Shown here: piece by piece, positions 41,953 to 51,229 of the stretch | Position numbering within the stretch: the first letter of the stretch is position 1 | Layout of the letters: the number at the start of each line of letters is the position of its first letter | Origin: Nocardioidaceae bacterium | GTDB taxonomy: Bacteria; Actinomycetota; Actinomycetes; Propionibacteriales; Nocardioidaceae | Direction of reading: 5' to 3' | DNA length: 64,000 nt | Assembly: GCA_030447585.1 (NCBI GenBank) | Contig: JAUJOO010000009.1 | Coordinates: forward strand, 5,334-69,333 | Position numbers and translations under genes: made by a program | Notes under the pieces: model-generated | The model's input: the letters and a program-made list of their open reading frames with translations, nothing else | Databases searched by the model: none | Told to the model about the DNA's origin: nothing

Positions 41953-43668
41953 CTAGGACCTGAGGTCGGGGAAGTCGTCCTCAGTGAAGGCCGCCTCACC
42001 CCGCTCGCCCGACTCCACCCGGGCCGCCTCCTCCGTCCTGAGCTCGACGCGGCGGATCTTGCCGGTGATCGTCTTCGGCAGGTCGGCGAACTCGATCCGT
42101 CGCACCCGCTTGTACGGCGCTAGGTGCTCGCGCGCGAAGCGCAAGATGTCGAGCGCGGTACTCGCCGTCGGCGCATGCCCGGCGGTCAGCGTCACGAACG
42201 CCTTCGGCACCGCAAGCCGCACCGGGTCGGGTGAGGGCACGACGGCCGCCTCCGCGACGGCGGGGTGCTCGATCAACACGCTCTCCAGCTCGAAGGGGCT
42301 GATCCGGTAGTCGCTCGCCTTGAAGACGTCATCCGCCCGCCCGACATAGGTGATGTAGCCGTCCCCGTCGAGCGAGGCGACGTCGCCGGTGCGGTAGAAG
42401 CCGCCCCGCATGACCTCGGCCGTGAGCTCCGTGTCGTCGCGGTAGCCGCTCATCAGCCCGAGCGGCCGCCTGGCCAACTCGAGGCAGATCTCGCCGTCGG
42501 TGCCGACCTCATCCGTCACCGGGTCGACCAGCGCCACCGTGTAGCCTGGCAGCGGCCGGCCCATCGACCCGAGCTTGACCTGCTGGCCCGGCGGGTTCCC
42601 GATCTGCGCGGTCGTCTCCGTCTGACCGTAACCGTCTCGCACCGTCAGCCCCCAGGCCCGCTGGATCTGCACGATCACGTCAGGGTTGAGCGGCTCGCCC
42701 GCTCCCACACATTCGCGAAGAGACATCCGGCGGCTGCCGAGGTCAGCCTGCGTGATCATCCGCCACACCGTCGGCGGGGCGCAGAACGTCGTCACGCCCA
42801 CCCGCTCCATCACGTCGAGCAGGCCGTTCGCGTCGAAACGCGCGTAGTTGTAGACCACGACGGTCGCTCCGGCGTTCCAGGGTGCGAAGAAGCACGACCA
42901 GGCGTGCTTGGCCCACCCAGGCGACGAAATGTTGAGGTGCAGGTCCCCGGGCTGAAGCCCTATCCAGTACATGGTGGACAGATGCCCGAGGGGGTATGAC
43001 GTCTGGGTGTGCTCGACCAGCTTCGGAGTCGCCGTCGTGCCCGAGGTGAAGTAGAGCAGCATCGGGTCGTCGGCAGCCGTGCCACCACCCACATAGGGGA
43101 CGACGCCCTCGGCGACCGCGTCGTCGTACGACAGCCATCCATCCACGGTCCCCACACAGACACGCACGAGCGAAGCCGTCTCAGGCCCGAACTTGGCGGT
43201 GTCCGCAGCGTCGGCAACGACGGCTCGCACCTGCCCGCGGGCCAACCTGTCGGGGAGGTCAGCGACCGACAGCAGCGTCGTGGCAGGGATAATCACTGCG
43301 CCGAGCCGGATGCAGCCAAGCATCGCCACCCACAACGCCTCGCAGTTGCCGAGCAGCAAGAGCACCCGATCGCCGACGCCGACTCCCGCGTCGCGCAGGT
43401 AGCTCGCGAACCGTTGCGAGAGCGCCGAGACTTCCGCGAACGTCAAAGTAGTCTCGGTGCCGTCCTCCTCGATGATCCACAATGCTCGCGCCGACCCGTG
43501 CTCCGCTGCCAGCACGTCGATCCAGTCGGTCGCATAGTTGAAGGAAGCGAGCTCCGGCCATCGGAACAGCTGACGTGCTGTCGGGTAGTCCTCTCGGTGC
43601 GCCTGCAACAGGTCACACGCCGCGCGGAAGGCACTCGTCGCATTGGTCACGGCATCAGCGTTCGCCAT
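41953..43668 (-). CDS. AMP-dependent acyl-CoA synthetase/ligase
   Basis: A 571-aa ANL-superfamily enzyme that adenylates a carboxylic acid and transfers it to CoA. The P-loop is LLYFTSGTTATPKLVEHTQT; then DGYGQTETTAQIGNPPG (A5) and YRTGDVASLDGDGYITYVGR (A7-A8), with DDVFKASDYRISPFELESVL after it. The catalytic Lys is in LPKTITGKIRRVELR. The overall wording (MYWIGLQPGDLHLNISSPGWAKHAWSCFFAP) is that of the medium-chain/acetyl-CoA synthetase-like subgroup (ACSM-type). The ATG at 43668 has AAGGAG upstream. It is upstream of, and on the same strand as, the hydrolase but separated by the repeat array. Confidence 0.9.
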   Translation of the reverse strand: MANADAVTNATSAFRAACDLLQAHREDYPTARQLFRWPELASFNYATDWIDVLAAEHGSARALWIIEEDGTETTLTFAEVSALSQRFASYLRDAGVGVGDRVLLLLGNCEALWVAMLGCIRLGAVIIPATTLLSVADLPDRLARGQVRAVVADAADTAKFGPETASLVRVCVGTVDGWLSYDDAVAEGVVPYVGGGTAADDPMLLYFTSGTTATPKLVEHTQTSYPLGHLSTMYWIGLQPGDLHLNISSPGWAKHAWSCFFAPWNAGATVVVYNYARFDANGLLDVMERVGVTTFCAPPTVWRMITQADLGSRRMSLRECVGAGEPLNPDVIVQIQRAWGLTVRDGYGQTETTAQIGNPPGQQVKLGSMGRPLPGYTVALVDPVTDEVGTDGEICLELARRPLGLMSGYRDDTELTAEVMRGGFYRTGDVASLDGDGYITYVGRADDVFKASDYRISPFELESVLIEHPAVAEAAVVPSPDPVRLAVPKAFVTLTAGHAPTASTALDILRFAREHLAPYKRVRRIEFADLPKTITGKIRRVELRTEEAARVESGERGEAAFTEDDFPDLRS

Positions 43669-43796
43669 CCAGCGCTCCTTGCCGGGTCGTCTGATCCTGA
43701 CATTGTCCCCGTCTGGCATCGAAGCCGGTAGTTCCGCGCCGCGGCCACGAGTAGCGAGCCCCCAGCTACCCGAAGCACAAGCAGAAGGGCCGCTAC

Positions 43797-44109
43797 CGTC
43801 CCGGTCGGGGGAACTGGCTACGCAAGAGGACGTCCCAGCCGGCGAGGCTGTAGCCGGCGTTGTTGACCACTACGCCGACGGCGCCCTCGGCCTCCTGGAC
43901 GTGCTCGCCGCGGTCTGCATGGAGGTCTCGTCGGTGACGTCGAGCGGGAGTGTGCGACATCCCATCGCCGCCAGATCGTCCAAAGTCTCGGTGCGGCGTG
44001 CGGTGGCGTAGACGGTCCAGCCGGTGTGCTCAAGGTGTCGGCAGTGGCGCGTCCGATCCCCCGACGAGCAGCCGGTGACGAGAACGGCCTTCGAGGGCAA
44101 GGGCGACAT
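43797..44109 (-). pseudogene. Short-chain dehydrogenase remnant, truncated and frameshifted
   Basis: The N terminus MSPLPSKAVLVTGCSSG is followed in another frame by IGRATADTL, then back to HTGWTVYATARRTETLDDLA and AMGCRTLPLDVTDETSM, then in another frame AEGAVGVVVNNAGYSLAGWD. The cofactor motif, the DVTD site and NNAG are all there, but at least three frame changes occur and the YxxxK catalytic part is absent. A true pseudogene is likely. Confidence 0.75.
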
Positions 44110-44190
44110 GAAACGTCAGCGTACGCAGCCTGCCGGTCGGCTGATGGTGAGGCGACGGTGCGGTCGCGGCCCGCATGCGAGGATGTGGCC

Positions 44191-44793
44191 ATGCGCAACG
44201 TCAGCCTCAAGGACCGGGCCAGCGACCTCAGAGCCGCTATCAACCGGGTGGGCTACTACCCGTCTGTCGTGGGTGAGGCTGTCGAGTCAGCCGTCGCAGG
44301 CGAGTCAGTGCTCAGCTTCGTCATCCACCACGAGCCGACATTCGACCACGACGAGGTGCGACGCCACGTCACCGTGCTGGTCCTCACTGCCTCGCGGCTG
44401 CTCGTGGCGCACACCGACGAGCACCCGCCCGACGACCTGCTCCCGGCGCCGTACGCCTCGACGACCACCGAGGCCGTGCCGCTGAGTCGGATCGGGAGCG
44501 TGTCGGTGACGCGGATGGTGGCGAACCCGGCTGCACAGTCAGGCCCGGCCCCCGGAGAAGGCGTCGCGGAGGCCGTGCTCACCGTCGGCTGGGGCGCAGT
44601 GCAACGGGTAGACATCGAGCCCGCCGGCTGCCCCGACCCCGACTGCGAGGCGGACCACGGCTACAGCGGAGTGCTGACCGCCGAGGACTTCGCTGTCAGG
44701 ATCAGCTCGAGCGCCGAGGGCTCGGAGGCGGTGGAGGCGTTGCTTGAGTTCGCTCGGGCACTCAGCGCCGCGACCGTTACCGTGACCGCCTGA
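44191..44793 (+). CDS. DUF5998 family protein, 200 aa
   Basis: Begins MRNVSLKDRASDLRAAINRV and contains FVIHHEPTFDHDEVRRHVTV, RLLVAHTDEHPPDD, IGSVSVTRMVANPAA and a DPDCEADHGYSG segment followed by ISSSAEGSEAVEALLEFARA. This is a conserved actinobacterial family of unknown role that precedes the alkaline-phosphatase-like gene in many genomes. The ATG at 44191 is used; the 44026 start is a shadow of the SDR remnant. The stop is 2 bp before the next GTG. Confidence 0.88.
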   Translation: MRNVSLKDRASDLRAAINRVGYYPSVVGEAVESAVAGESVLSFVIHHEPTFDHDEVRRHVTVLVLTASRLLVAHTDEHPPDDLLPAPYASTTTEAVPLSRIGSVSVTRMVANPAAQSGPAPGEGVAEAVLTVGWGAVQRVDIEPAGCPDPDCEADHGYSGVLTAEDFAVRISSSAEGSEAVEALLEFARALSAATVTVTA

Positions 44794-44795
44794 CG

Positions 44796-45926
44796 GTGGG
44801 CGGTGACGTTGCGGTTCTGCCGCACTACTTTTCGCGCTCACTCGTCGACGTCCTACCCTCCGTCGTCTCGGCGGTCGGGGCTGCCGGCTGGGACAACCCG
44901 CTCGGCCTGGCGCCGGCTGAGTCGTACGTCGTGTTGCTCATCGACGGGCTCGGGTGGAACCTGCTTCGCGCCAACCCTGACGAGGCGCCCTACCTCAACT
45001 CGCTCGCGGACGGGTACGAGCCGATCACGTCTGGAGTGCCGTCAACGACGGCCACGAGTCTCACCAGCCTGGGGACGGGGTTGCCTCCCGGTGGGCACGG
45101 CGTTGTCGGCTTCACCTCGCGGATCCCGGGCACTGACCGGCTGCTCGACGCTTTGCGCTGGGACCACAGGGTGGATCCACGGGTGTGGCAACCGCACGAG
45201 ACCGTCTTCGCGCGCGCCAGACGAGACGGGGTGGCGGCGAGCGTCGTCAGCGAGCGCGCCTTCGAAGGCTCTGGTCTGACCGAGGCCAGCCAGCGAGGAG
45301 CGGCTTTCGTCGGCGCCGACACAGTCGAGGAGCGCATCTCTGGAGCGGTTGCCGCATCTGCTGATGTTCCGTCGTTGACCTATGTGTACGTCGGAGAGCT
45401 CGACGCAACCGGTCACCGGCTCGGCTCCTCGTCGTGGGGTTGGAGACGGCAGCTGGCGATCGCCGACTCCTTCGCCGCCCGGCTGCGAGAGGCGTTACCC
45501 GCCCGCTGTGCGCTGGTGGTGACAGCAGACCACGGCATGGTCGACGTCGCCCTCGAGGACCGGCTGGACGTCGATGACGAGCCCGAGCTGCTCGACGGCA
45601 TCAGCGTTTTCGGAGGCGAGGCCCGGTTCAGGCACCTGTACTGCCAGGGCGGCGCTGTCGACGACGTGGCTGCTCGTTGGCGGGAAAGGCTCGGCGCCGA
45701 CGCGTGGGTGGTCACAAGGGACGAGGCGGTGGGGGAGGGCTGGTTCGGCTCTGTCGACTCGGCGGTGCGTCCGCGCCTCGGCGATGTGATCGTCGCCAGC
45801 GGGCTTGGCACGGCCATCGTCTCCACGAGTCGGTTCTGGCACGAGACCAAGCTCGTCGGGTTCCACGGTTCCCTCACCGCAGACGAGATGTTCGTCCCCC
45901 TCCTGGTCGACGCGCGCGCCGGGTAA
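44796..45926 (+). CDS. Alkaline-phosphatase-superfamily protein (nucleotide pyrophosphatase/phosphodiesterase-like)
   Basis: A 376-aa soluble protein without a signal peptide. YVVLLIDGLGWNLL gives the first metal-binding Asp. ITSGVPSTTATSLTSLGTGL carries the Thr/Ser nucleophile. VYVGELDATGHRLG and LVVTADHGMVDVA hold the remaining metal ligands (D-x-x-x-H and D-H). This is the NPP/AP fold; it should hydrolyse a phosphodiester or nucleotide, identity unknown. It starts at GTG 44796, two bases after DUF5998, so the two form an operon. Confidence 0.9.
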   Translation: MGGDVAVLPHYFSRSLVDVLPSVVSAVGAAGWDNPLGLAPAESYVVLLIDGLGWNLLRANPDEAPYLNSLADGYEPITSGVPSTTATSLTSLGTGLPPGGHGVVGFTSRIPGTDRLLDALRWDHRVDPRVWQPHETVFARARRDGVAASVVSERAFEGSGLTEASQRGAAFVGADTVEERISGAVAASADVPSLTYVYVGELDATGHRLGSSSWGWRRQLAIADSFAARLREALPARCALVVTADHGMVDVALEDRLDVDDEPELLDGISVFGGEARFRHLYCQGGAVDDVAARWRERLGADAWVVTRDEAVGEGWFGSVDSAVRPRLGDVIVASGLGTAIVSTSRFWHETKLVGFHGSLTADEMFVPLLVDARAG

Positions 45927-45967
45927 GCCCCGATCCCCGATCGACGTAGCGGCAGTCAGTCCGACTC

Positions 45968-46630
45968 TCAGAACGGCAGCACGGCCGGTGACATGGCCGC
46001 CGCCTTGGCGCGGGACGCCGTCATCCTGCGCCGGTGGTGTTGGCGGCAGAGAACCTCGTAGCCGACAACTGGTGTTGGCTTGTCGGGTTCGTCAACCGGG
46101 TCGTCGACGTCCCCGACCACAATGACCTCGCCTTCGACCACCATCTCGCCGTTCTCGGTCCTGGCGTTGTGGGTGGCCCGCTCACCGCACCAGCACAACG
46201 CCTCCATCTGCAAAGGGTGAACCCGGTCGGCCAGCTCGACGAGCCGCGAGGACGCGGGAAACAGACGCGTCCGGAAGTCCGTCAGGATGCCGAATGCGAA
46301 GACGTCGATCTGCAGCTCGTCGACAAGTCTGGCGAGCTGGTCGACGTGGTCGGCGGTGTAGAACTGGGCTTCATCGCAGATCAGGTAGTCGATCCGCCCA
46401 CCGCCGGTGAGGCTGTCGACGACGAAACGCCAGAAGTGGAAGTCGTTGGTCACCTCGATCGCGTGCACGGTGAGACCGAGCCGGCTGGACAGGCGCGCCT
46501 CACCGGCGCGGTCGAGGCTGGTGAAGATCCGGCCCACGCGTCCACGCGCCTTGTGGTTGTGGTCCATCTGCAGTGCGAGAGTGCTCTTGCCACAGTCCAT
46601 GGTGCCGGTGAAAAACTGGAGTTCAGCCAC
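45968..46630 (-). CDS. tdk: Thymidine kinase (type II)
   Basis: Phosphorylates thymidine for dTTP salvage. The 220-aa protein has LQFFTGTMDCGKSTLALQM (P-loop), YLICDEAQFYTADHVDQLAR (Mg/hinge), FGILTDFRTRLFPAS (lasso precursor) and a zinc site around ALCWCGERATHNAR plus VLCRQHHRRR. Length is normal. Single gene convergent with the phosphodiesterase. Some actinobacteria lack tdk, so its presence is mildly informative. Confidence 0.95.
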   Translation of the reverse strand: MAELQFFTGTMDCGKSTLALQMDHNHKARGRVGRIFTSLDRAGEARLSSRLGLTVHAIEVTNDFHFWRFVVDSLTGGGRIDYLICDEAQFYTADHVDQLARLVDELQIDVFAFGILTDFRTRLFPASSRLVELADRVHPLQMEALCWCGERATHNARTENGEMVVEGEVIVVGDVDDPVDEPDKPTPVVGYEVLCRQHHRRRMTASRAKAAAMSPAVLPF

Positions 46631-46738
46631 GGATGACGATCATGCCATCCGCCGCATAGCGGAACGATCCGAGGTGGCCAGGACTCCCGCCACAGTCGGA
46701 TCGTTCGCCCCAGGGGAGCGTGGCAGCGGTCCCACGCC

Positions 46739-48736
46739 CTACCAGTGCACGCCTTTGAGGATTCGGGCAAGTAGCCGCTGCTCGTTCGTCACCTCTGCCT
46801 CGGTGCCGTCATCGTTTGCGGCGGTGGAGTCGGGAAACACCCGGTAAGCCATGTGCAGGATCCGGAAGACCGCTTTGGGCAGGAGTGCATGCGCGACCTC
46901 GCCGGCTGTCCCCAGTGTCGTGTTGATCTCGTTTGGGCGGTCCTTGAGCGCAGACATCACGAGGTCGGCCGCCTGGGCCGCAGTGATGGTCGGGAAGGCG
47001 TCATAGATCTTCGTCGGGGCGATCATCGGCGTCCGGACCAGCGGCATGTGGACCGTCGTGAAGGTGACCCCGTCGCCGATCACCTCCGAGCTGACGACCC
47101 GACTCCAGGCGTCGAGCGCGGCCTTGCTAGCGACGTACGCCGAGAAGCGCGGTGGGTTTGTCTGCACGCCGATCGAGCTGATGTTGACGACGTGGCCGGA
47201 CCCGTTCGCCTCCATCAGCGGGAGCAGCCCCATCACCAGCCTGATCGCGCCGAAGTAGTTGAGCTGCATGGTGCGCTCGAAGTCGTGGAACCGGTCCGAC
47301 GACAGCCGCAGCGATCTGCGGATGGAACGGCCCGCGTTGTTCACCACGAAGCCAATCGCCCCATGCTGCTTCGTCAGCTTGGTGGTGAGCCGGTCGATCG
47401 CGTCGAGGTCCGTGAGGTCGCAGGGGTAGCTGTGCGCCACTCCGCCGGCAGCCTCGATCTCCGCCTGCGTCTGCAGCAGGCCATCCTTGCCGCGTGCGAC
47501 GAGCAGCGGGACGCCGCCGGCCTGCGCCACCTTCAACGCCGTCGCCTTCCCGATGCCAGAGGTTGCACCGGTGATCACGACCTTGCTTCCCACCAGGGCC
47601 TCCCGCAGCGCCGGGTCCTGTGCCGATGTCGGATCCAGATGCTGCTCCCAGTAGTCCCACAAGGCCGCGGCGTAGCTGTCCAAGGTCGGGCACACGATTC
47701 CCGACCCTGCCAGCGCCTGTTCGGTATGCCGCGAGGCGAACGTCGCGGACAGCGACAGGTGGCCGAGCGCCTCCGGCGGCACCCCGAGCCGGCCGATGGT
47801 CTGCTCGAGGGCGCGTTGCACCACCGGCGTACGCGCCACACCGGTGAGCAGGTTGATCGGCATGAGCTGAGGCGGCAGCGCGCTCGTGAACCGGCGCTGC
47901 ACGGGCACGGCGAAGGTCGGCGCGTTGGCTGCCTTCGCCAAGGTGTTGACCACGTCGATCGTCGGCTGGGGGTCGGGGTGGACCAGGTGAAAGGTGCGCT
48001 GGTCAAGGCCTGCGACGTGGGCGAGGTAGCTCATCGCCCGAGCGACGTAGTCCACGGGCACGATGTTGGTGTCGCCGAGGTCGATGCCGACGAGTGGCGC
48101 CCACTGCGGCAACGAGTCTCGCAGTCGTTTCAGCGCCGGGAAGAAGTAGTACGCGCCGTCCACCTTGTCCATCGCACCGGTGACAGAGTGCCCAACCACG
48201 ATCGAAGGACGGTAGATGCGCCAGGGCAGCTCGGAGTAGCTGCGTACGACACGCTCCGACTCGTACTTCGTCTGGTGGTACGCCGACGGCAGCTCCTGGC
48301 CCTGGTCGAACATGGTCTCGTCGAATGCGCCGACGTAATCGCCCGCCACTGCCACAGAGGACATGTGGTGGAAGGTCTTTGCTCCGGCGGCGGCGGCCAG
48401 CTCGAGCGCGCCCCGGGTGCCGCCGACGTTGAGCTGTTCGTTGCGCTCTGTCGAGGCGGTCATGTCATACAGCGCCGCTAGGTGGAAGAAGTGCGTGATG
48501 GACGCGCCGTGCTCGTCGATCATGCTCTGGTCGACACCGAGCAGCGGAGAAGTGAGGTCTCCCGGCACCGCGATGACGCGCTTCGACGACCGCCAGTGGA
48601 TGCGGTGAAGGAGGGCGAAGCGGTCGAGCGACGTCTCTCGTACGAGCACGAAGATGCTGCCGCGTCGATGCTTGAGCAGCTCCTCGACCAGGTGCCGGCC
48701 GATGAAACCGGTGCCACCTGTCACGAAGTAGCTCAT
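46739..48736 (-). CDS. Two-domain SDR oxidoreductase: fatty acyl-CoA reductase-like (NAD-binding 4 plus classical SDR)
   Basis: A 665-aa protein. The N-terminal extended SDR/NAD-binding-4 domain has MSYFVTGGTGFIGRHLVEEL and the active site SAYHQTKYESERVV (Y-x3-K), as in acyl-CoA and thioester reductases. The C-terminal classical SDR domain (from ~385) has VVITGATSGIGKATALKVAQ, FVVNNAGRSIRRSL and YVASKAALDAWS (Y-x3-K). The order matches bacterial fatty acyl-CoA reductases of the Marinobacter/mycobacterial FcrA type that make aldehydes or alcohols. Cytosolic or peripheral. Wax-ester or alcohol synthesis is possible; no wax synthase is in the window. Confidence 0.88.
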   Translation of the reverse strand: MSYFVTGGTGFIGRHLVEELLKHRRGSIFVLVRETSLDRFALLHRIHWRSSKRVIAVPGDLTSPLLGVDQSMIDEHGASITHFFHLAALYDMTASTERNEQLNVGGTRGALELAAAAGAKTFHHMSSVAVAGDYVGAFDETMFDQGQELPSAYHQTKYESERVVRSYSELPWRIYRPSIVVGHSVTGAMDKVDGAYYFFPALKRLRDSLPQWAPLVGIDLGDTNIVPVDYVARAMSYLAHVAGLDQRTFHLVHPDPQPTIDVVNTLAKAANAPTFAVPVQRRFTSALPPQLMPINLLTGVARTPVVQRALEQTIGRLGVPPEALGHLSLSATFASRHTEQALAGSGIVCPTLDSYAAALWDYWEQHLDPTSAQDPALREALVGSKVVITGATSGIGKATALKVAQAGGVPLLVARGKDGLLQTQAEIEAAGGVAHSYPCDLTDLDAIDRLTTKLTKQHGAIGFVVNNAGRSIRRSLRLSSDRFHDFERTMQLNYFGAIRLVMGLLPLMEANGSGHVVNISSIGVQTNPPRFSAYVASKAALDAWSRVVSSEVIGDGVTFTTVHMPLVRTPMIAPTKIYDAFPTITAAQAADLVMSALKDRPNEINTTLGTAGEVAHALLPKAVFRILHMAYRVFPDSTAANDDGTEAEVTNEQRLLARILKGVHW

Positions 48737-48759
48737 CGGTCTCCTTACCGCTGTAGGAG

Positions 48760-49764
48760 TCAGGAGTCGCTCTTGCCCTTCCCGAACATGATCTCGTCCC
48801 AGCTGGGGACGCTTGCACGCCGGTTCCCTCGACGCTTGCGCCCGGTCGATGCCGGCTGTTCAACCGCCTGTTCGGCGGCCGCGTGCTCACCGACGGGCGG
48901 TTCGTCGACAGCCGGCTCAGCACCTGGCACCTGGCTGGCTCGCGCTTCGTCGCCGATGAACCGCCGGTGGTCGTGCGGGCTGCTGTCCTCTACACCCGGC
49001 GGGTCGAGCTGGCCAGGCCCGTCGTGTCCCTCGCTCACCGCCCTCACGACAGCGGTGAGGTCGTCTGTGGTCTCCTCGTCCGGGTGGAGGTTCAGCAGGT
49101 CGTCCTCGTCGGAGGGCACGGACGCCAACCGTCGTCCCCGCGCGTTGTCGGCCCGTGAGCTCGGCCTCGGTTGCGGCCCCTTGCGGGTGCTCTGCTGTTC
49201 GCCGGTCAGCCACTTCGCTTCGTCGTCGTCGGCGACTGCGTACCGGCCGACTGTGTCGAAGACGAACAAGGCAGTCCTTTCCCGCTCGCCGGACTGGTAT
49301 GTCGCCTGCACGGACCACTTGCCGTCGTTTCGGCGCCAGGCATCCCACTCCGACCCTCGAGCGTCGACGCCGCGGCTGCTCAGCCGCTCACTGACCACGT
49401 CGATGAGTCGGCGAGACGGGCCCTCGACGTTCTTTCGTCGAACGTGGCTCCGTTGCGCCAGCTGGGCGACGTGCTGGCGCTCGGCGATCACCGGAACGCA
49501 GTACGGCATGATCTTGTCGACCGTGACCTGTGCCAGGGCAGCCACCGCCTCCGGTGTCTCCCCGGCGCGGACGCGGGCCTGAATGTCACGCGGGCGCAAA
49601 GCGCTTTCCATCTCGATCTCCAACTGCCCGAGTCGCGTGCGGTCTCCACGCATCGCCGCACGCAACTTGTCGTTTGCAGGCGTGACGAACTCCGCACCTG
49701 TGTCGTCCACGAAGACGACCTTGCGGCCGTCCGCGCTCAACCCAACGAGCTCGAGGTTGCGCAT
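48760..49764 (-). CDS. sepH: Septation protein SepH (DUF3071)
   Basis: A 334-aa protein that in Streptomyces and mycobacteria binds FtsZ and promotes its assembly. The N-terminal domain begins MRNLELVGLSADGRKVVFVD and contains IEMESALRPRDIQARVRAGE, then TPEAVAALAQVTVDKIMPYC, a helix-turn-helix-like core needed for FtsZ binding. SEWDAWRRNDGKWSVQATYQ is also typical. The last ~140 residues are an acidic, disordered tail ending VPSWDEIMFGKGKSD, which is conserved in family members. It is a monocistron upstream of the fatty acyl reductase. Confidence 0.93.
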   Translation of the reverse strand: MRNLELVGLSADGRKVVFVDDTGAEFVTPANDKLRAAMRGDRTRLGQLEIEMESALRPRDIQARVRAGETPEAVAALAQVTVDKIMPYCVPVIAERQHVAQLAQRSHVRRKNVEGPSRRLIDVVSERLSSRGVDARGSEWDAWRRNDGKWSVQATYQSGERERTALFVFDTVGRYAVADDDEAKWLTGEQQSTRKGPQPRPSSRADNARGRRLASVPSDEDDLLNLHPDEETTDDLTAVVRAVSEGHDGPGQLDPPGVEDSSPHDHRRFIGDEARASQVPGAEPAVDEPPVGEHAAAEQAVEQPASTGRKRRGNRRASVPSWDEIMFGKGKSDS

Positions 49765-49961
49765 ACATGTCCTCCTGCACCGGTCACCGGCGAATGCATG
49801 CCCAGTCTGTCCTGTGGTGCACCGGGCACAAAGCGAGCGCGCACCGCCGTTCCGCTATTCAACACCGCTGAGCGCCGTCGATGTGGGTGACGAGCCCAAA
49901 TGCCTTCATTACCTTCGACCGATTCACCAAACCCGCTCCCGATGGGTCGCCGCGCCCAGCG

Positions 49962-51167
49962 TCACACCTTGTCGAGAATGTGTGCGCGCGCCGCTGCCGG
50001 CGTCCTCGTAGCAGCGGCGATGGCAGCAGCCAGGATGCCGCTGACCACCGGCACGAAGTAGGCGGTGCTGGCACCGAACTCGTCGATCAGCGCACCGGCA
50101 ACGGCTGCTCCTGGGGCGATGCCGAGCCCGATGCCCGTGGTCAACCACGTGATGCCCTCGGTAAGCCGGGACGCGGCGACGTTCGCCTCCACGAGCGTCA
50201 TCGCCGCCACCATGGTGGGGCTGATCGCGAAACCGCCGAGGAAGAGCACCGCCCCAGCCACCAGCAGGTTGTCGAGGAACGGCAGCGGAGTCATCGCCGC
50301 GGCCATGCCGACGGCGCCCAGTCGGTACCGGCGCAGGGGTGACGAGCCGCCACCGTAGAGGCCGGTCAGCACACCGGCGAGCAGGCTCCCCAGCGCCCAG
50401 ACGGCGAGCAGGGCCGCGACCGCGTTCGGGTGCCCCTGCTCCTCGGCGAACGCGACAGTGACCACCTCCGTCGCTCCGAAGAGCGACCCGAGACACGCCG
50501 CGACCATTGTCATCGGCACCACGAAGGCCCAGTCGAGCCGGTCGCGGTCTGCCCGGCGCCGACGCGTCCGGTGCACTGGGGGCTGCGTCGCTCGCTGGGC
50601 GGCGAACCAGAAGCCTCCCGCGAGGGCGCAGGCGACGACGCTCACGATGCCGGCCATCTCGTGCAGCTGAAGTGCCAGCACGGTAACGAGCACCGGACCG
50701 ATGATGAAAATCGACTCGTCCACCACGGCCTCGATCGAGAATGCCGTGTGCAGGTCTCGTCCAGGACCCAGCAGATGGGTCCACCTGGCTCGCACACACG
50801 CGCCAACCGGTGGGTAGCCGAAACCGGCCAACGCGGCGAACAGGTGAGGGGCCGGGGAGGACCACTCGAGCTCGACCGACGTCCCCAGTCCGAGCAGCCC
50901 GACCGCGAACAAGGTGACACCCGGCAGAACAACCTGTCGCTGCCCCCACTGGTCGATGAGGCGAGCCAGCAGCGGCGACGAGGCGGACGCGGCAAGCATG
51001 TAGGCGGCTGAGACCGTGCCGGCGAGCCCGTAGGACCCGGAGCGCTGGGCGATCAGCAGCACGATCGCCAGCGTCACCATCGAGATCGGCAGCCGGGCCA
51101 CGAACCCGGCAACCGAGAACGCCAACGCCCCGGGCTTGGTCAGCACGGAGCGGAACGACGCGAACAT
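49962..51167 (-). CDS. MFS transporter, 12 helices
   Basis: A 401-aa integral membrane protein: GALAFSVAGFVARLPISMVT is helix 1, AASASSPLLARLIDQWGQRQ holds motif A (loop 2-3), and later helices lie around VALVTVLALQLHEMAG and GAVLFLGGFAISPTMVAAMT. The family resembles uncharacterised actinobacterial MFS transporters next to hemH. Divergent from ferrochelatase by 62 bp. No substrate can be named. Confidence 0.85.
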   Translation of the reverse strand: MFASFRSVLTKPGALAFSVAGFVARLPISMVTLAIVLLIAQRSGSYGLAGTVSAAYMLAASASSPLLARLIDQWGQRQVVLPGVTLFAVGLLGLGTSVELEWSSPAPHLFAALAGFGYPPVGACVRARWTHLLGPGRDLHTAFSIEAVVDESIFIIGPVLVTVLALQLHEMAGIVSVVACALAGGFWFAAQRATQPPVHRTRRRRADRDRLDWAFVVPMTMVAACLGSLFGATEVVTVAFAEEQGHPNAVAALLAVWALGSLLAGVLTGLYGGGSSPLRRYRLGAVGMAAAMTPLPFLDNLLVAGAVLFLGGFAISPTMVAAMTLVEANVAASRLTEGITWLTTGIGLGIAPGAAVAGALIDEFGASTAYFVPVVSGILAAAIAAATRTPAAARAHILDKV

Positions 51168-51229
51168 CTCGTGGAGTCTATGAGCCGCCGCCGACGGCCG
51201 CGGACAGTCGTGCTGGCAGGATTCGACCC

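Noticed and set aside
46853-48481. 542-aa plus-strand ORF antisense to the two-domain reductase
   Set aside because: Arg/His/Val-rich shadow with no fold; the reductase has both active sites.
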